Source: Planctomycetota bacterium
Lineage (GTDB): Bacteria > Planctomycetota > UBA1135 > GCA-002686595
Assembly (NCBI GenBank): GCA_022447405.1
Contig: JAKVCE010000024.1
Span: 2,154 to 7,576, forward strand
DNA: 5,423 nucleotides
Reading direction: 5' to 3'
The position numbers and the translations under genes were made by a program. Below are positions 5,346-5,423 of the stretch, piece after piece. Under the pieces are notes generated by a model, which had not been told where the DNA came from, searched no databases, and saw only the letters and a program-made list of their open reading frames with translations. The first letter of the stretch is position 1; the number at the start of each line of letters is the position of its first letter.

Positions 5346-5423
5346 ATGAGGCGAGCCAGCCAGCGCAGCCCCCGCGGGCTGATGAGGCGCGTCGCCGGAC
5401 CGCTCACGCTCCTTGTCGCCTGC
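5346..5423 (+). CDS. N-terminus of a probable lipoprotein, cut by the right edge
   Basis: Twenty-six codons are visible from ATG 5346 and the frame is open at the edge. The start is strongly basic (five arginines among the first 15 residues), followed by a short hydrophobic core and LLVAC. That last part fits the lipobox pattern of type II signal peptides, with the cysteine as the final visible codon, so the mature protein may be lipid-anchored. An in-frame ATG at 5382 would give a compact signal peptide, MRRVAGPLTLLVAC. The gene begins 11 bp after the unknown gene on the same strand. Nothing of the mature protein is visible, so its role cannot be stated. A plain secretory signal or membrane anchor is also possible. 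Confidence 0.6.
   Translation, partial: MRRASQRSPRGLMRRVAGPLTLLVAC

Overview
This is a GC-rich bacterial window, densely coded, with genes in two divergent pairs and one convergent junction. I see no mobile element, tRNA, rRNA, CRISPR array or origin. The bacterial RuvC resolvase and the non-mevalonate IspD/IspF pair show a eubacterium. The large, divergent SurA/parvulin-like exported protein, the many GTG starts and the base composition would fit Planctomycetota or a similar deep-branching lineage, but this placement is a guess from general style and not a sequence match.

Layout. Positions 2-1160 (minus strand) hold ruvC followed 4 bp later by an unrecognised gene that runs off the left edge. 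A 74-bp gap (1161-1234) separates ruvC from the divergent ispD-ispF operon (1235-2445, plus strand), whose two genes overlap by ATGA. A strong hairpin (2468-2497) and a 14-bp perfect palindrome (2503-2516) lie between ispF and the convergent large exported protein gene (2533-4386 or 4422, minus strand). A second divergent gap of about 150-190 bp precedes a gene of unknown function (4579-5334, plus strand). Eleven bases after it a new gene begins with a lipoprotein-type signal peptide whose lipobox cysteine is the last codon of the window.

How the genes work together. IspD and IspF carry out the third and fifth steps of the MEP route to isopentenyl diphosphate. RuvC resolves Holliday junctions; its downstream partner has a strand/helix order that loosely recalls nuclease folds, but no intact catalytic motif. 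The large protein is probably an envelope folding factor with a SurA-type N-terminal chaperone segment and a divergent parvulin domain. The last two genes form an apparent operon of unknown purpose. Most of the window is ordinary housekeeping. The parts worth a second look are the RuvC partner, the altered IspF cavity residues, the unusual parvulin protein and the unknown gene next to the lipoprotein.
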